From contig CAVWNV010000004.1 in the NCBI GenBank assembly GCA_963756515.1, positions 62,001 to 126,000 on the forward strand: a stretch of DNA of 64,000 nt. Reading direction: 5' to 3'. The stretch's first letter is position 1, and every line of letters begins with the position of its first letter. Origin of the DNA: Bog-756 sp963756515. Lineage in GTDB: Bacteria; Actinomycetota; Acidimicrobiia; Acidimicrobiales; RAAP-2. The position numbers and the translations under genes were made by a program. The notes beneath the pieces are model-generated. The model saw only the letters and a list, made by a program, of their open reading frames with translations. It made no database searches and had not been told where the DNA came from. Positions 34,204 through 42,343 of the stretch are shown piece by piece.

Positions 34204-34689
34204 TCACGGCTGCCACCGGTCCCCCTTGCGCTCCCACGGATTGTCGTCCTCGCTCAAGGGGAGGGCGACCCGCGCCGCGCAGGTGGTCTTGGCGTCGTCG
34301 CCCACCGACACCGAGATGTCGATGGCCACCCAGCCGCAGCCGGTCTCGTCCACCCCGGTGTCGGTCACCGTGCCGCGGAACACCATGGTGTCCCCGGGGA
34401 AGATGGAGCCGAGCATGCGGAAGGTCACCCGCCGGAGCCGACCGTACGGACCGGTCCAATCGGTGATGAACCGCTCGAACCAGGCAGCCAGGTTGGGGGT
34501 GTTGAGGAAGATGTCCCGGGTGCCGTTGCGGTTGACGGCGAAGTCCTTGTCGTGGTGCATGGGGCGCCAGTCCCGGGCGGCCAGGGCTCCGAGCACCACG
34601 GTCGTGGCCGTCACCGGGTAGGCCAGCTCCGGAAGCTCGTCCCCGACCGAGACGGTGCCGTGCAGGCGGCGCGCCACGGCGACGCTCAC
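34204..34689 (-). CDS. MaoC-like hot-dog enoyl-CoA hydratase subunit (catalytic type)
   Basis: A 161-residue MaoC-type hot-dog protein. The hydratase motif reads ARDWRPMHHDKDFA, with D40 and H45 in the D-x4-H arrangement used for water activation. FRMLGSIFPGDTMVFRGTV is the usual overhang region. It probably hydrates the double bond made by the neighbouring acyl-CoA dehydrogenases. Its GTG at 34689 overlaps the stop of the preceding hot-dog gene (GTGA), which lacks this Asp/His pair. The two are therefore probably an active/inactive heterodimer, as in the ChsH1-ChsH2 pair of mycobacterial steroid degradation (analogy, not proof). Confidence 0.87.
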   Translation of the reverse strand: MSVAVARRLHGTVSVGDELPELAYPVTATTVVLGALAARDWRPMHHDKDFAVNRNGTRDIFLNTPNLAAWFERFITDWTGPYGRLRRVTFRMLGSIFPGDTMVFRGTVTDTGVDETGCGWVAIDISVSVGDDAKTTCAARVALPLSEDDNPWERKGDRWQP

Positions 34690-35243
34690 GATCCTCCCCC
34701 CGATCCCGACCCGGCCGGGGCCTCGGCGCCATCGCCGTCCCGGCGGTAGCCGAAGCCGGTGTAGCTCTCGACCGCCACCAGCTCGTCCCGCTGGTTGCGG
34801 TACTCGACGTCGATGACCCAGAACCGGCCGGTACCGAGCCGGGTCGTCTTGGCGTCGCTCACCGACCGCAGGATCTGGCGCGTCACCAGGCGGTCACCGG
34901 GCCGGACCGGCTCGTGGAAGACGATGGTGTTGTCGCTCATGACCGCCTCGGGCAGGCCGAGCCCCTCCTTCAGGTCGAAATGGATCTGGAGGGGGAGACC
35001 CTGGGTGGTGCGTCCGGGGGCCCAGTGATGGGGGCGGAACCAGACCGACACCATCGTCGGGGGAGCGATGGGGCCACCGGTCACCTCGTCGGCCACCGCC
35101 TGGTCCCAGAACAGTGGGTTGGCGTTCTCCACCGAGGAGCAGGTGGTCCACACATAGCCCTGCTCCACCGGGAACTCGCCCTGTTCCTCGTACTGCTCCA
35201 CCCCGATCAGTCCGGCGATGTCGGCTTCGCCGATGGCACTCAT
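34686..35243 (-). CDS. FAS1-like (MaoC-type N-terminal) hot-dog dehydratase subunit, likely non-catalytic
   Basis: A 185-residue hot-dog protein of the FAS1-like dehydratase group. EQGYVWTTCSSVENANPLFW matches the family's central helix, GGPIAPPTMVSVWFRP the following loop, and VRPGDRLVTRQILRSVSDAKTTRLGTGRFWVIDVEYRNQ the second half. The catalytic D-x4-H of active MaoC proteins is absent. It overlaps both neighbours by four bases (ATGA with the CoA-transferase, GTGA with the MaoC gene), so all three are translationally coupled. A ChsH1-like structural partner role is inferred. A DUF35 domain, which ChsH1 carries, is missing here and is instead found fused elsewhere at 37950-39380. Confidence 0.85.
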   Translation of the reverse strand: MSAIGEADIAGLIGVEQYEEQGEFPVEQGYVWTTCSSVENANPLFWDQAVADEVTGGPIAPPTMVSVWFRPHHWAPGRTTQGLPLQIHFDLKEGLGLPEAVMSDNTIVFHEPVRPGDRLVTRQILRSVSDAKTTRLGTGRFWVIDVEYRNQRDELVAVESYTGFGYRRDGDGAEAPAGSGSGGGS

Positions 35244-36478
35244 GCCACCACCCCCTTGTCCCGCAGTTCGGTGATGCGATCCGCCGTGAGGCCGGCCGCG
35301 CCGAGCAGGCGGTCGGTGTCGGTGAGGGCCGGGTCGGCGGTGTCGGCCACCTCGATCGGGCCGATCGGGGCCACCATGCCGGCCAGGACCGGTCCCACCT
35401 GGCGGAACCGCCTCGGGGTGTCGCCGTCGGGCTCGACCACCGCCTCGACGATGGCGCCCCGGGCCGCGTACTGCTCGTCGTCGACCAGCTCGTCCACGGA
35501 CAGCACCGGCGTGACGCAGGTGTCGGCCCCGGCCAGTGCGTCCACCCAGGCGGCCCGGGGCCGGGTGGCGAACGCCGCCCTGAAGTCCGAACGGATCTTG
35601 TCCTGGGCGTCGTCGTCCAGCTGGTGGGACGTCCACTGCTCACACCCGAGCAACCGGCACAGGTTGGCGAAGAACTTGGGCTCGATGGCCCCGACGGCCA
35701 ACCAGCCGCCGTCGGCGGCCTGGTAGGTGTCGTAACAGGCGTACCGGCCGGTGATGATGTTGTGCCCGGGCCCGACCGGGGCCCCGGTGGCCAGGTGCTC
35801 GTCGACCGCCAGCGAGGTGATCCAGAGCACGCCATCGGCGATGGACACGTCGAGATGGGTACCGGGGCCGTCCTCCCCCCGTCCGATGAGGGCGGCCATC
35901 ACGGCCAGGGCCGCCTGCATGCCGCCGCCGGCGGCGTCGGCGATGGTGGCCCCCGATACCGGCGGACCGCCGTCGGCCCGGGGCTCGGTGGTGGCCAGGT
36001 AGCCCCCGACGGCCAGGTAGTTGATGTCGTGCCCGGCCCAGGCGGCATGCGGCCCGTTCTGGCCGTATCCGGTGGTCGAGCACAGGATGATGCGCGGGTT
36101 GACCTCGCTCAGGTCGGCGTAGCCGATCCCCAGACGGTCCACGACGCCGGGCCGGAAGCTCTCCACCACCACATCGGCCGTGGCCACCAGGGCCAGGAAC
36201 ACGTCGCGGCCCTCGGGCTCCTTCAGGTCGATGGCGGTGCGCTGGAGATAGCGCGAACCGCTGTAGGCGTAGAACGGGGGCTGGATGGGTGCCGCCCCCC
36301 GGCCCGGGACCGCCCCCACCTTGACCACGGTGGCCCCGTAGTCGGCCAGCAGCCGCGTGCAGCGGGCCGCCGGACCCACACTGGCCAGGTCGAGCACGGT
36401 GACCCCGGTCAGGGGACCGCCCGGTCCCGCCCAGGGGGGCGGAAGCGCGACGGCAGCGGATGGGGGTGTTTCGGTCAC
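35240..36478 (-). CDS. CaiB/BaiF-type (family III) CoA-transferase
   Basis: A 412-residue family III CoA-transferase or racemase. LTGVTVLDLASVGPAARCTRLLADYGATVVKV is the typical N-terminal Rossmann-like opening, TAIDLKEPEGRDVFLAL and VVESFRPGVVDRLGIGYADL follow, and THLDVSIADGVLW contains the Asp position of the family. The C-terminal half has ARYACYDTYQAADGGWLAVGAIEPKFF-like wording (small domain). It either loads the pathway acid with CoA by transfer or acts like an alpha-methylacyl-CoA racemase, which would suit a branched side chain. The GTG start is at 36478. It lies 17 bases downstream of the acyl-CoA dehydrogenase gene. Confidence 0.92.
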   Translation of the reverse strand: MTETPPSAAVALPPPWAGPGGPLTGVTVLDLASVGPAARCTRLLADYGATVVKVGAVPGRGAAPIQPPFYAYSGSRYLQRTAIDLKEPEGRDVFLALVATADVVVESFRPGVVDRLGIGYADLSEVNPRIILCSTTGYGQNGPHAAWAGHDINYLAVGGYLATTEPRADGGPPVSGATIADAAGGGMQAALAVMAALIGRGEDGPGTHLDVSIADGVLWITSLAVDEHLATGAPVGPGHNIITGRYACYDTYQAADGGWLAVGAIEPKFFANLCRLLGCEQWTSHQLDDDAQDKIRSDFRAAFATRPRAAWVDALAGADTCVTPVLSVDELVDDEQYAARGAIVEAVVEPDGDTPRRFRQVGPVLAGMVAPIGPIEVADTADPALTDTDRLLGAAGLTADRITELRDKGVVA

Positions 36479-36494
36479 GGTCGTCGGGTGGCGA

Positions 36495-37676
36495 TCAGAA
36501 GTTCTTGGGCAGGCCCAGCTTGCGGCGGGCGATGATGTTCTTCTGGATCTCCGAGGCGCCGCCGCCGATGGTGTCGATCACCGTGTAGCGGTACGTCGAC
36601 TCGGGCCGGCCCTTCATCGGGGCGTCCTCGTCCCGCACCCGCAGCTGCGCACCCGGGCCCCCGATGTCCATCGACGCGTTGGCCAACCGCCGCGAGTACT
36701 CGGTGGTGAACAGCTTGTACTCGGACGCCTCCGAGGTCGGCGGGGCCCCGCCCTGCGACGAGGCGAACACGAACTTGAGGCCGAGCACCCGGGCCACCTC
36801 GGCCTCGGTGTGGAGGTGGGCGATCTGCGAGCGGGTCACGGCGTCGTCCTTCAGGGGCTCACCGTCGCGGGTGGCCCCCTTCACGTACTCGGTCAGCAGA
36901 TCGAGGCGCTGGGCGATGGGCGAGTAGGTGAACAGGGTGAACCGCTCGAGGTCCAGGGCCTCGGAGATGTACTGGAACCCCTTGTTCAACTCCCCGACCA
37001 CGTAGTCGTCGGGAACGAAGACATCGTCGAGGTAGACCTCGTTGGTGCGCTCGTCGCCCATGGTCCAGATGCCCTTGACGGTGATCCCCGGGTGGTCCAT
37101 CGGGACCAGGAACAGGCTGATCCCGTAGTGCTTGGGCGCGTCCGGATCGGTGCGGGCCCCGACCCAGTACCAGTCGGCGAAGTGGGCCGAGGTGGTCCAG
37201 GTCTTCTGCCCGTTGAGGCGCCATCCGCCGTCGACCTTGGTCGCCTTCAGCTGCATGGAAGCGGCGTCGGAGCCGGCGTTGGGCTCGGAGTAGCCGACGG
37301 CGAATTCCACCTCGTTGCGCAGGATCTTGGGGAGGAACTCCTGCTTCAGGGTGTCGCTTCCGTGGCTGATGATGGTCTTGCCGATGATGCCGACGCCCTT
37401 GCCGATCTGCGGGCCACCCCGGGCGGCCAGGGCCTCGTTCAACAGGTACTCGTAGATCCCCTCGCCGTCCTTGCCCCCGTACTCTTCGGGCCAGGTGATG
37501 CCCAACCAGCCCTGCTCCCCGACCTTGGCCATGAAGGCGCGCCGCAGCGGGGTGTCCACGATCTGGGCCATGTTCTCGCGGGTGACGTCGAAGACCTCGG
37601 GATCGTCGTTGGCGTCGAGGAACTCCTCGACCTCCTTGATGAATTCGAGCTGCTCGGGGGTGAACTCGAAGTCCAT
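36495..37676 (-). CDS. Acyl-CoA dehydrogenase (FadE29/large ACAD type)
   Basis: A 393-residue acyl-CoA dehydrogenase. FTPEQLEFIKEVEEFLDAN begins it, GWLGITWPEEYGGKDGEG and GYSEPNAGSDAASMQLKATK (FAD/substrate-binding segment) are canonical, then LNGQKTWTTSAHFADWYWVG, GQKTWTT being the middle-domain strand. The end reads YTVIDTIGGGASEIQKNIIARRKLGLP, with the usual GGGxSEIQxNIIA. It is first in the minus-strand run, probably acting with the second ACAD at 32982-34112. A palindromic operator candidate lies 51-61 bases upstream of its ATG at 37676, so the run may be under control of a TetR-type repressor. Confidence 0.93.
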   Translation of the reverse strand: MDFEFTPEQLEFIKEVEEFLDANDDPEVFDVTRENMAQIVDTPLRRAFMAKVGEQGWLGITWPEEYGGKDGEGIYEYLLNEALAARGGPQIGKGVGIIGKTIISHGSDTLKQEFLPKILRNEVEFAVGYSEPNAGSDAASMQLKATKVDGGWRLNGQKTWTTSAHFADWYWVGARTDPDAPKHYGISLFLVPMDHPGITVKGIWTMGDERTNEVYLDDVFVPDDYVVGELNKGFQYISEALDLERFTLFTYSPIAQRLDLLTEYVKGATRDGEPLKDDAVTRSQIAHLHTEAEVARVLGLKFVFASSQGGAPPTSEASEYKLFTTEYSRRLANASMDIGGPGAQLRVRDEDAPMKGRPESTYRYTVIDTIGGGASEIQKNIIARRKLGLPKNF

Positions 37677-37726
37677 GGCGGGGCCTCCATCGTGCCGATG
37701 CGGCGGGTGCCGCGGTGGTTTCCTGA

Positions 37727-37737
37727 CTGACCGTCAG
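37727..37737. promoter_or_regulatory. Palindromic operator candidate between divergent acyl-CoA genes
   Basis: CTGACCGTCAG, an 11-base palindrome apart from its centre, lies between the divergent acyl-CoA dehydrogenase run and the thiolase-fold gene. It resembles the TetR-type operators often found near fatty-acid or steroid genes, but no regulator gene is adjacent. A CCGATGAGACC-type 12-base repeat at 37906-37941 also precedes the rightward gene and encodes a possible 14-codon upstream frame ending in ATGA at the start of that gene. Confidence 0.35.
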
Positions 37738-37949
37738 ATACTGTGGACATCATAGGATGAGAGAGCAACCCGGGCCAGCGCCTTGCCGCCACCGGGCCGG
37801 CCCGCAACCCGGGACGGACGCCGGTGTGGGCTTGACCTGGGCCTTCGACCGCCGTCGGCGGCACCGGCGCCGCCGGAGTCCACCAGACCTGAAGGGACCA
37901 CCCGACCGATGAGACCGCCGATGAGACCACCGATCAGGGGGACGAGCCG

Positions 37950-39380
37950 ATGAGGGGCGTCGTCAGTATCGCCGGCTACGTCCCCTACCGGCGCCTGCAG
38001 CGAGCCGCCGTGAGCCAGCTGTTCGGCTCCGGAGGCGGCAAGGGAACCCGGTCCGTGGCCTCCCACGACGAGGACACGACCACCATGGGGGTGGAGGCGG
38101 CCCGCCTGGCCCTGCGGGCCACCCCGTCAGCGGCTCCCGACGCCATCTGGTTCGCCACCGCCACCCCGGCCTATCTCGACAAGACCAACGCCACCACCAT
38201 CCACGCCGCCCTGCGCCAGCCGTCCCAGGTCGGCGCCTTCGACTTCGGCGGGGCCCTCCGGTCCGGAGTCGGTGCCCTGCGGTCCAGCCTGGCCGCAGCC
38301 GGCACCGGCACCACGCTGGTGGTCCTGTCCGATCTCCGTGACGGCCTGCCCACGTCGGGTGACGAGGTCGCCGGTGGCGACGGTGCGGCCGCGGTGGTCG
38401 TCGGGGACGACGGCCCGGGCTCGCCGGTGATCGCCGAGTATCTGGGCGGCGCCTCGGTGAGCGACGAATTCCTCGACCGGTGGCGGACCGCCGGCGAGCG
38501 GCGGTCCAAGGTGTGGGAGGAGCGGTTCGGTGAGACCCGGTACGTCCCGCTGGGCTCCGAGGCCTGGGAGTCGGCCCTCAAGTCGGCCGGCGTGACCGCC
38601 GACCAGGTCGACCGGGTGGCCGTGACCGGGATGCACGGCCGGGCGGTCAAGGCCCTGGCCCGCAAGCTCAGGGTCAGGGACGGGGTCCTGGCCGACGACC
38701 TGACCACGACGGTGGGACAGACCGGCGCGGCCCATCCCGGACTGGTCCTGGCCGCCATGATCGAGGCATCGGAGCCCGGGCAGGTGGTGGCGGTGCTGTC
38801 GCTGGCCGACGGAGCCGACGTGCTGGTCTTCCGGACCACCGCCGCACTGGCGTCGTGGTCGGCACCCGAACCGGTGGCCGGACAGGTCGGGGCGGCCACC
38901 GACATCAGCTACGGCAAGTTCCTGACGTGGCGGGGCATGGTCACCCCCGAGCCGCCGCGCCGCCCCGAGCCGCAACGGGTGTCGTCCTCGGCCGCCTGGC
39001 GTAACGAGGAGTGGAAGTTCGGGTTCGTCGGATCCCAGGACCGGACCTCCGAGGCCGTCCACCTGCCCCCGGCCCGCATCTCGATGAAGGGTGGGGCGGT
39101 CGACGACATGGACCCGATCGACCGGGCCGACACCGAGGCCACCATCGTCACCTACACCATCGATCACCTGTCGTACTCGGCCAGCCCGCCCATCGTCTTC
39201 GCCGTGCTCGACTTCGACGGGGGTGGGCGGTATCCCGTCGAGCTCACCGACGTCGATCCGGCCACGGTGGATATCGGCGACAAGGTGACCATGACGTTCC
39301 GCCGGCTGTACACCGCCGACGGCATCCACGACTACTTCTGGAAGGCCAAGCCGGTCCGGACCGGTCGCCCACCGGCTTGA
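37950..39380 (+). CDS. HMG-CoA synthase/KAS III-fold protein fused to DUF35 OB-fold, catalytic Cys absent
   Basis: A 476-residue fusion. Residues 1 to about 320 are a thiolase-fold, HMG-CoA-synthase-like domain (VVSIAGYVPYRRLQRAAV at the start, GQTGAAHPGLVLAAMIEASE and LADGADVLVF at the end). The nucleophile loop reads FDFGGALRSGVGAL, where the family has AC; Leu103 stands in place of the Cys. Residues about 370-470 form a DUF35 domain (IVTYTIDHLSYS, VELTDVDPATVDIGDKVTMTFRRLY), whose zinc-ribbon cysteines are also lost. It is therefore probably a scaffold or CoA-handling partner of the thiolase gene 64 bases downstream. Mycobacterial Ltp2 is held by a DUF35 domain in a similar way. Confidence 0.82.
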   Translation: MRGVVSIAGYVPYRRLQRAAVSQLFGSGGGKGTRSVASHDEDTTTMGVEAARLALRATPSAAPDAIWFATATPAYLDKTNATTIHAALRQPSQVGAFDFGGALRSGVGALRSSLAAAGTGTTLVVLSDLRDGLPTSGDEVAGGDGAAAVVVGDDGPGSPVIAEYLGGASVSDEFLDRWRTAGERRSKVWEERFGETRYVPLGSEAWESALKSAGVTADQVDRVAVTGMHGRAVKALARKLRVRDGVLADDLTTTVGQTGAAHPGLVLAAMIEASEPGQVVAVLSLADGADVLVFRTTAALASWSAPEPVAGQVGAATDISYGKFLTWRGMVTPEPPRRPEPQRVSSSAAWRNEEWKFGFVGSQDRTSEAVHLPPARISMKGGAVDDMDPIDRADTEATIVTYTIDHLSYSASPPIVFAVLDFDGGGRYPVELTDVDPATVDIGDKVTMTFRRLYTADGIHDYFWKAKPVRTGRPPA

Positions 39381-39443
39381 CTGGCCGCGACCGGGTGTTG
39401 CACCCGGTCGCCACGAACATTCCGAGCACAAAGGAGACACACC

Positions 39444-40634
39444 ATGGCATCGCATGGGATCAAGGACCGGGTGGCCATCGTCGGGATGGGCTGCACCCGG
39501 TTCGCCGAGCACTGGGACAAGAGCCTGGACGACCTCATCATCGAGGCGTCCGAGGACACCTTCGCCTCGGCCGGTGTGACCAAAGACGATGTCGACGCCT
39601 ACTGGTTGGGCACGGCGCAGTCCGGTATGAGCGGGATCACCCTGGCCCGCCCTCTGCAGCTGGAGGGCCAGGCGGTCACGCGGGTCGAGAACTACTGCAC
39701 GTCGGGATCGGAGGCACTCCGCGGTGCGGCCTACGCCGTGGCCTCCGGGGCCTACGACGTGGCCATGGCGGTCGGGGCGGAGAAGGTCAAGGACTCCGGG
39801 TACCAGGGGCTCAACGCCTTCCCGATCCCGGGGGACGGCACGGCACGGACCCTGACTGCCGCGGCCATGTTCTCCATGGTGGCCCCGGCCTACGGGAAGA
39901 AGTACGGCGTGGGCGAGGACGAGTTGACCGAGGTGCTGGCCCGGATCTCGTGGAAGAACCACCAGAACGGGGCCCAGAACCCGAGGGCCCAGTTCCGCAA
40001 GGAGGTCTCGATCGAGACCATCTGCGCCTCCCCACGGGTGGCCGGGCGACTCGGTGTGTTCGACTGCGCCGGGGTGGCCGACGGCGCCGCCGCCGCCATC
40101 GTGGTCCGGGCCGAGGACGCCCACCGATACACGGACAAGCCGCTGTACATCAAAGCGCTCTCGTTCTCGGCCGGCAGCGGCTCGGGGCTGAACGACCCCG
40201 AGTACGACTACACCTGGTTCCCCGAGTGCGCACGGGCCGCCGAGGACGCCTACCAACAGGCCGGCATCACCGATCCGCGGCACCAGCTGGCCATGGCCGA
40301 GGTCCACGACTGCTTCACGCCGACGGAGCTGGTGCTGATGGAGGACTTGGGCTTCGCCGAGCGGGGCACGGCGTGGAAGGAGGTGCTGGCCGGGACGTTC
40401 GACCGCAACGGCGAGCTGCCCGTCAACCCGGACGGGGGGCTCAAGAGCTTCGGCCACCCGGTGGGGGCCTCGGGTCTGCGGATGTTCTTCGAGACCTGGC
40501 TGCAGCTCCGGGGCGAGGCCACCCCCGAGCGTCAGATCCACACCGACAAGACGCTGGCCCTCACCCACAACCTCGGCGGCTACCCCGGGGAGATGGTGTC
40601 CTTCGTAGCGGTGGTCGGTACCGAGCTGGGCTGA
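39444..40634 (+). CDS. SCP2/lipid-transfer-type thiolase (thiolase or aldolase)
   Basis: A 396-residue thiolase-fold protein of the SCP-x/Ltp2 kind. Motifs are VENYCTSGSEALRGAAYAV with Cys85 at the nucleophile position, EVHDCFTPTELVLMEDLG, and GGLKSFGHPVGASGLRMF with the catalytic-type His. It starts at 39444 after AAAGGAGA. It would either cleave a beta-ketoacyl-CoA thiolytically or act as a retro-aldolase on a hydroxyacyl-CoA, as Ltp2 does in steroid side-chain loss; sequence alone does not decide. The upstream fused DUF35 protein is the likely obligatory partner. Confidence 0.9.
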   Translation: MASHGIKDRVAIVGMGCTRFAEHWDKSLDDLIIEASEDTFASAGVTKDDVDAYWLGTAQSGMSGITLARPLQLEGQAVTRVENYCTSGSEALRGAAYAVASGAYDVAMAVGAEKVKDSGYQGLNAFPIPGDGTARTLTAAAMFSMVAPAYGKKYGVGEDELTEVLARISWKNHQNGAQNPRAQFRKEVSIETICASPRVAGRLGVFDCAGVADGAAAAIVVRAEDAHRYTDKPLYIKALSFSAGSGSGLNDPEYDYTWFPECARAAEDAYQQAGITDPRHQLAMAEVHDCFTPTELVLMEDLGFAERGTAWKEVLAGTFDRNGELPVNPDGGLKSFGHPVGASGLRMFFETWLQLRGEATPERQIHTDKTLALTHNLGGYPGEMVSFVAVVGTELG

Positions 40635-40645
40635 CAGCTACCCGG

Positions 40646-40670
40646 CCGGGCCCAGGTGAAACAGGCCCGG
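40646..40670. terminator. Hairpin between convergent genes (terminator-like)
   Basis: CCGGGCC (40646-40652) and GGCCCGG (40664-40670) form a 7-pair stem with an 11-base loop in the gap between the convergent thiolase and HDO genes. There is no U-tract, so any terminator would be of the GC-rich actinobacterial kind. Confidence 0.5.
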
Positions 40671-40683
40671 GCCCCGGCGTAGC

Positions 40684-41409
40684 TCAAGCAGCCAGGACCG
40701 CTTCGGCCTCGCGCTCGTCGAGGAACGACCACCATGCCTCGGCGGCGCGGCGCGCCGCCCGGGCCACCGTGGCCGGATCGGCGTCCATTCGGGCCAGCGC
40801 ATCGACGGCCCACTGGCCGTGGTCGGCATCCATGGCCGCGTGCACATCCCAGAATTCGGTGCCCTCCTCGTCCATGCCGTACCAGCGACGGAGGCCCTCG
40901 CCCTTGGTGACGGCGATGGCCGCCGCCTGGGTCTCGTAGGCGGCCAGACCGGCCAGCGCAGCCGTCGGTCCTTCCGCCACCAGGTCCAGGTACGTGTCCA
41001 CCAAGGCCTGCGCCGCCGGACCGGGAGACGAGGCTGCCACCGGAGCCACCCGGGGAACGGCGGCGGCGAAACGATCGAAGAGGGCCAGGTGGGGCTCGGG
41101 CCGGCCGAGCTCGTCGGCCAGGTTCTGCGCCACCAGGGCCGCGGCCCGGTGCTCACCATCCGCATCCAGCCGCTCGGCCGCCGCAGCCAGGATCCCCGGC
41201 AGTGCCGCTTCGAAGGCCCGGTAGTGGACGGCGTACTCGGCCAGTTCGGCCGGGGCCAGTTGGCCCGCCTCCCAGCGCTGGTAGAAGGGGTGGCTCAGCA
41301 GGGCCCGGCCCTCGACGGCGCCGGCCACGGCCAGCGCCACTTCGGTGCCCCCGGCGCCAAGAGGCGAGCCGGCTACGGATGCGGTGGGAGTCCCACGGTC
41401 AGAGGTCAT
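40684..41409 (-). CDS. Diiron heme-oxygenase-fold (HDO) enzyme, PqqC/CADD/UndA-like
   Basis: A 241-residue all-helical protein of the TenA/PqqC superfamily. It carries the full ligand set of diiron HDO enzymes: E100-x6-H107 (ELGRPEPH), E159 (AAYETQAAA) and H190-x3-D194-x2-H197 (HAAMDADH). Typical TenA (thiaminase) and PqqC lack this set, so oxygen-dependent chemistry with two irons is likely. Known relatives make p-aminobenzoate from tyrosine (CADD), make terminal alkenes (UndA) or cleave amino acids (BesC). LSHPFYQRWEAGQLAPAELAEYA is the usual N-terminal helix. The ATG at 41409 is the start. No pathway partner is adjacent, so the substrate is open. Confidence 0.85.
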   Translation of the reverse strand: MTSDRGTPTASVAGSPLGAGGTEVALAVAGAVEGRALLSHPFYQRWEAGQLAPAELAEYAVHYRAFEAALPGILAAAAERLDADGEHRAAALVAQNLADELGRPEPHLALFDRFAAAVPRVAPVAASSPGPAAQALVDTYLDLVAEGPTAALAGLAAYETQAAAIAVTKGEGLRRWYGMDEEGTEFWDVHAAMDADHGQWAVDALARMDADPATVARAARRAAEAWWSFLDEREAEAVLAA

Positions 41410-41441
41410 GCCGCATCCTACCCAGTGGCCGAACACCCGGC

Positions 41442-42224
41442 TCAGTGCGCCACCGCCGCCTGGTTGGAGGGGTGGGCGTACCGCCCGCTGACGCGCACGG
41501 GCAGGCCGGTCACGCCGGCCGGCAGCGCCTCTTCGGCCTCGAAGACCTCGTCGTAGGGAAGGTGCCGTTGCGGTGGCAGGTGGTGCAGCTTCCGGTCCCG
41601 CTCCTCGGCCAGCTTCCGCATCCGCACCAGCATGGCGACGTACGCCGCCAGCGCCAGGGCCGACAGCAGCGTGACGATCCGGGCCGCACCAGCGCCGGGG
41701 ATGAACCCGACGAGGAAGGTGGTCGAGACCAGGCCGACCAGTACCGCCAACGTGTCGCGACGGCGCCGTCGGACCAGAGCCCGGGCGTCCTGTGGCGGTC
41801 GGGAGGGAAGGGAGGGAACTGGTGCACCGCCGGAGTCCGCGCCGGTCCATGCATCATCGATGCCGTCACCGGCACCATCGTCAGCGCCGGCGGCAACACC
41901 GGCCGGGTCCTCACCCAGGAACGCCAACGCCGGACGCGGCAGCAGGTCGGCGCCGACCACGGACAGCTTGGGGGCCATCGCCACGGCCACCCGGCCCGGG
42001 CCTGTCGACCGGTCGGACTCCGTCCCGGCGGCGGAGCCGTTGACGGACCGCAAACGGAAGGCGGGGGTGACGATGGGATCCGGTGCGGACGACTCGAGGA
42101 TCCGCAGCTGCCGATGGAAGTGCGATATCGAGTTGACGCCGCCGGCGGTGCGCGATCGGCGCTTGACCAGACTCGGTCCGAGGATTACCAACCACGCCAT
42201 CACGATGATGATCACCAGGGCCAT
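41442..42224 (-). CDS. Membrane protein resembling GlpR/SepX-type actinobacterial divisome proteins
   Basis: A 260-residue protein: an N-terminal membrane helix (ALVIIIVMAWLVILGPSLV), a basic patch KRRSRTAGGVNSISHFHRQLRIL, a long Ala/Gly/Pro-rich linker, two further hydrophobic segments (DTLAVLVGLVSTTFLVGFI and IVTLLSALALAAYVAMLVRM) and a C-terminal tail. The layout and the SxSxFxRxLRxL segment recall SepX of Streptomyces and GlpR of Corynebacterium, membrane proteins of the division machinery. This is a tentative match based on layout. The ATG at 42224 is preferred to a longer start at 42245 because it opens directly into the first helix. Confidence 0.6.
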   Translation of the reverse strand: MALVIIIVMAWLVILGPSLVKRRSRTAGGVNSISHFHRQLRILESSAPDPIVTPAFRLRSVNGSAAGTESDRSTGPGRVAVAMAPKLSVVGADLLPRPALAFLGEDPAGVAAGADDGAGDGIDDAWTGADSGGAPVPSLPSRPPQDARALVRRRRRDTLAVLVGLVSTTFLVGFIPGAGAARIVTLLSALALAAYVAMLVRMRKLAEERDRKLHHLPPQRHLPYDEVFEAEEALPAGVTGLPVRVSGRYAHPSNQAAVAH

Positions 42225-42343
42225 GGAGATGACCTCCTCCGACACGACTTCCCCGGGTAAAAACCCTAACCAGAGCCAATTCGGGAGTGGTGGATGGTCG
42301 CCGTGGTCCGTCGGAGGGCGACACCGGCCGCCGGTAGGGTCGC

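Noticed and set aside
38127..40568. 813-codon minus-strand frame opposite the thiolase genes
   Set aside because: The plus strand encodes two clear thiolase-fold proteins. The minus frame lacks family motifs and is an artefact of strong GC bias at third positions.
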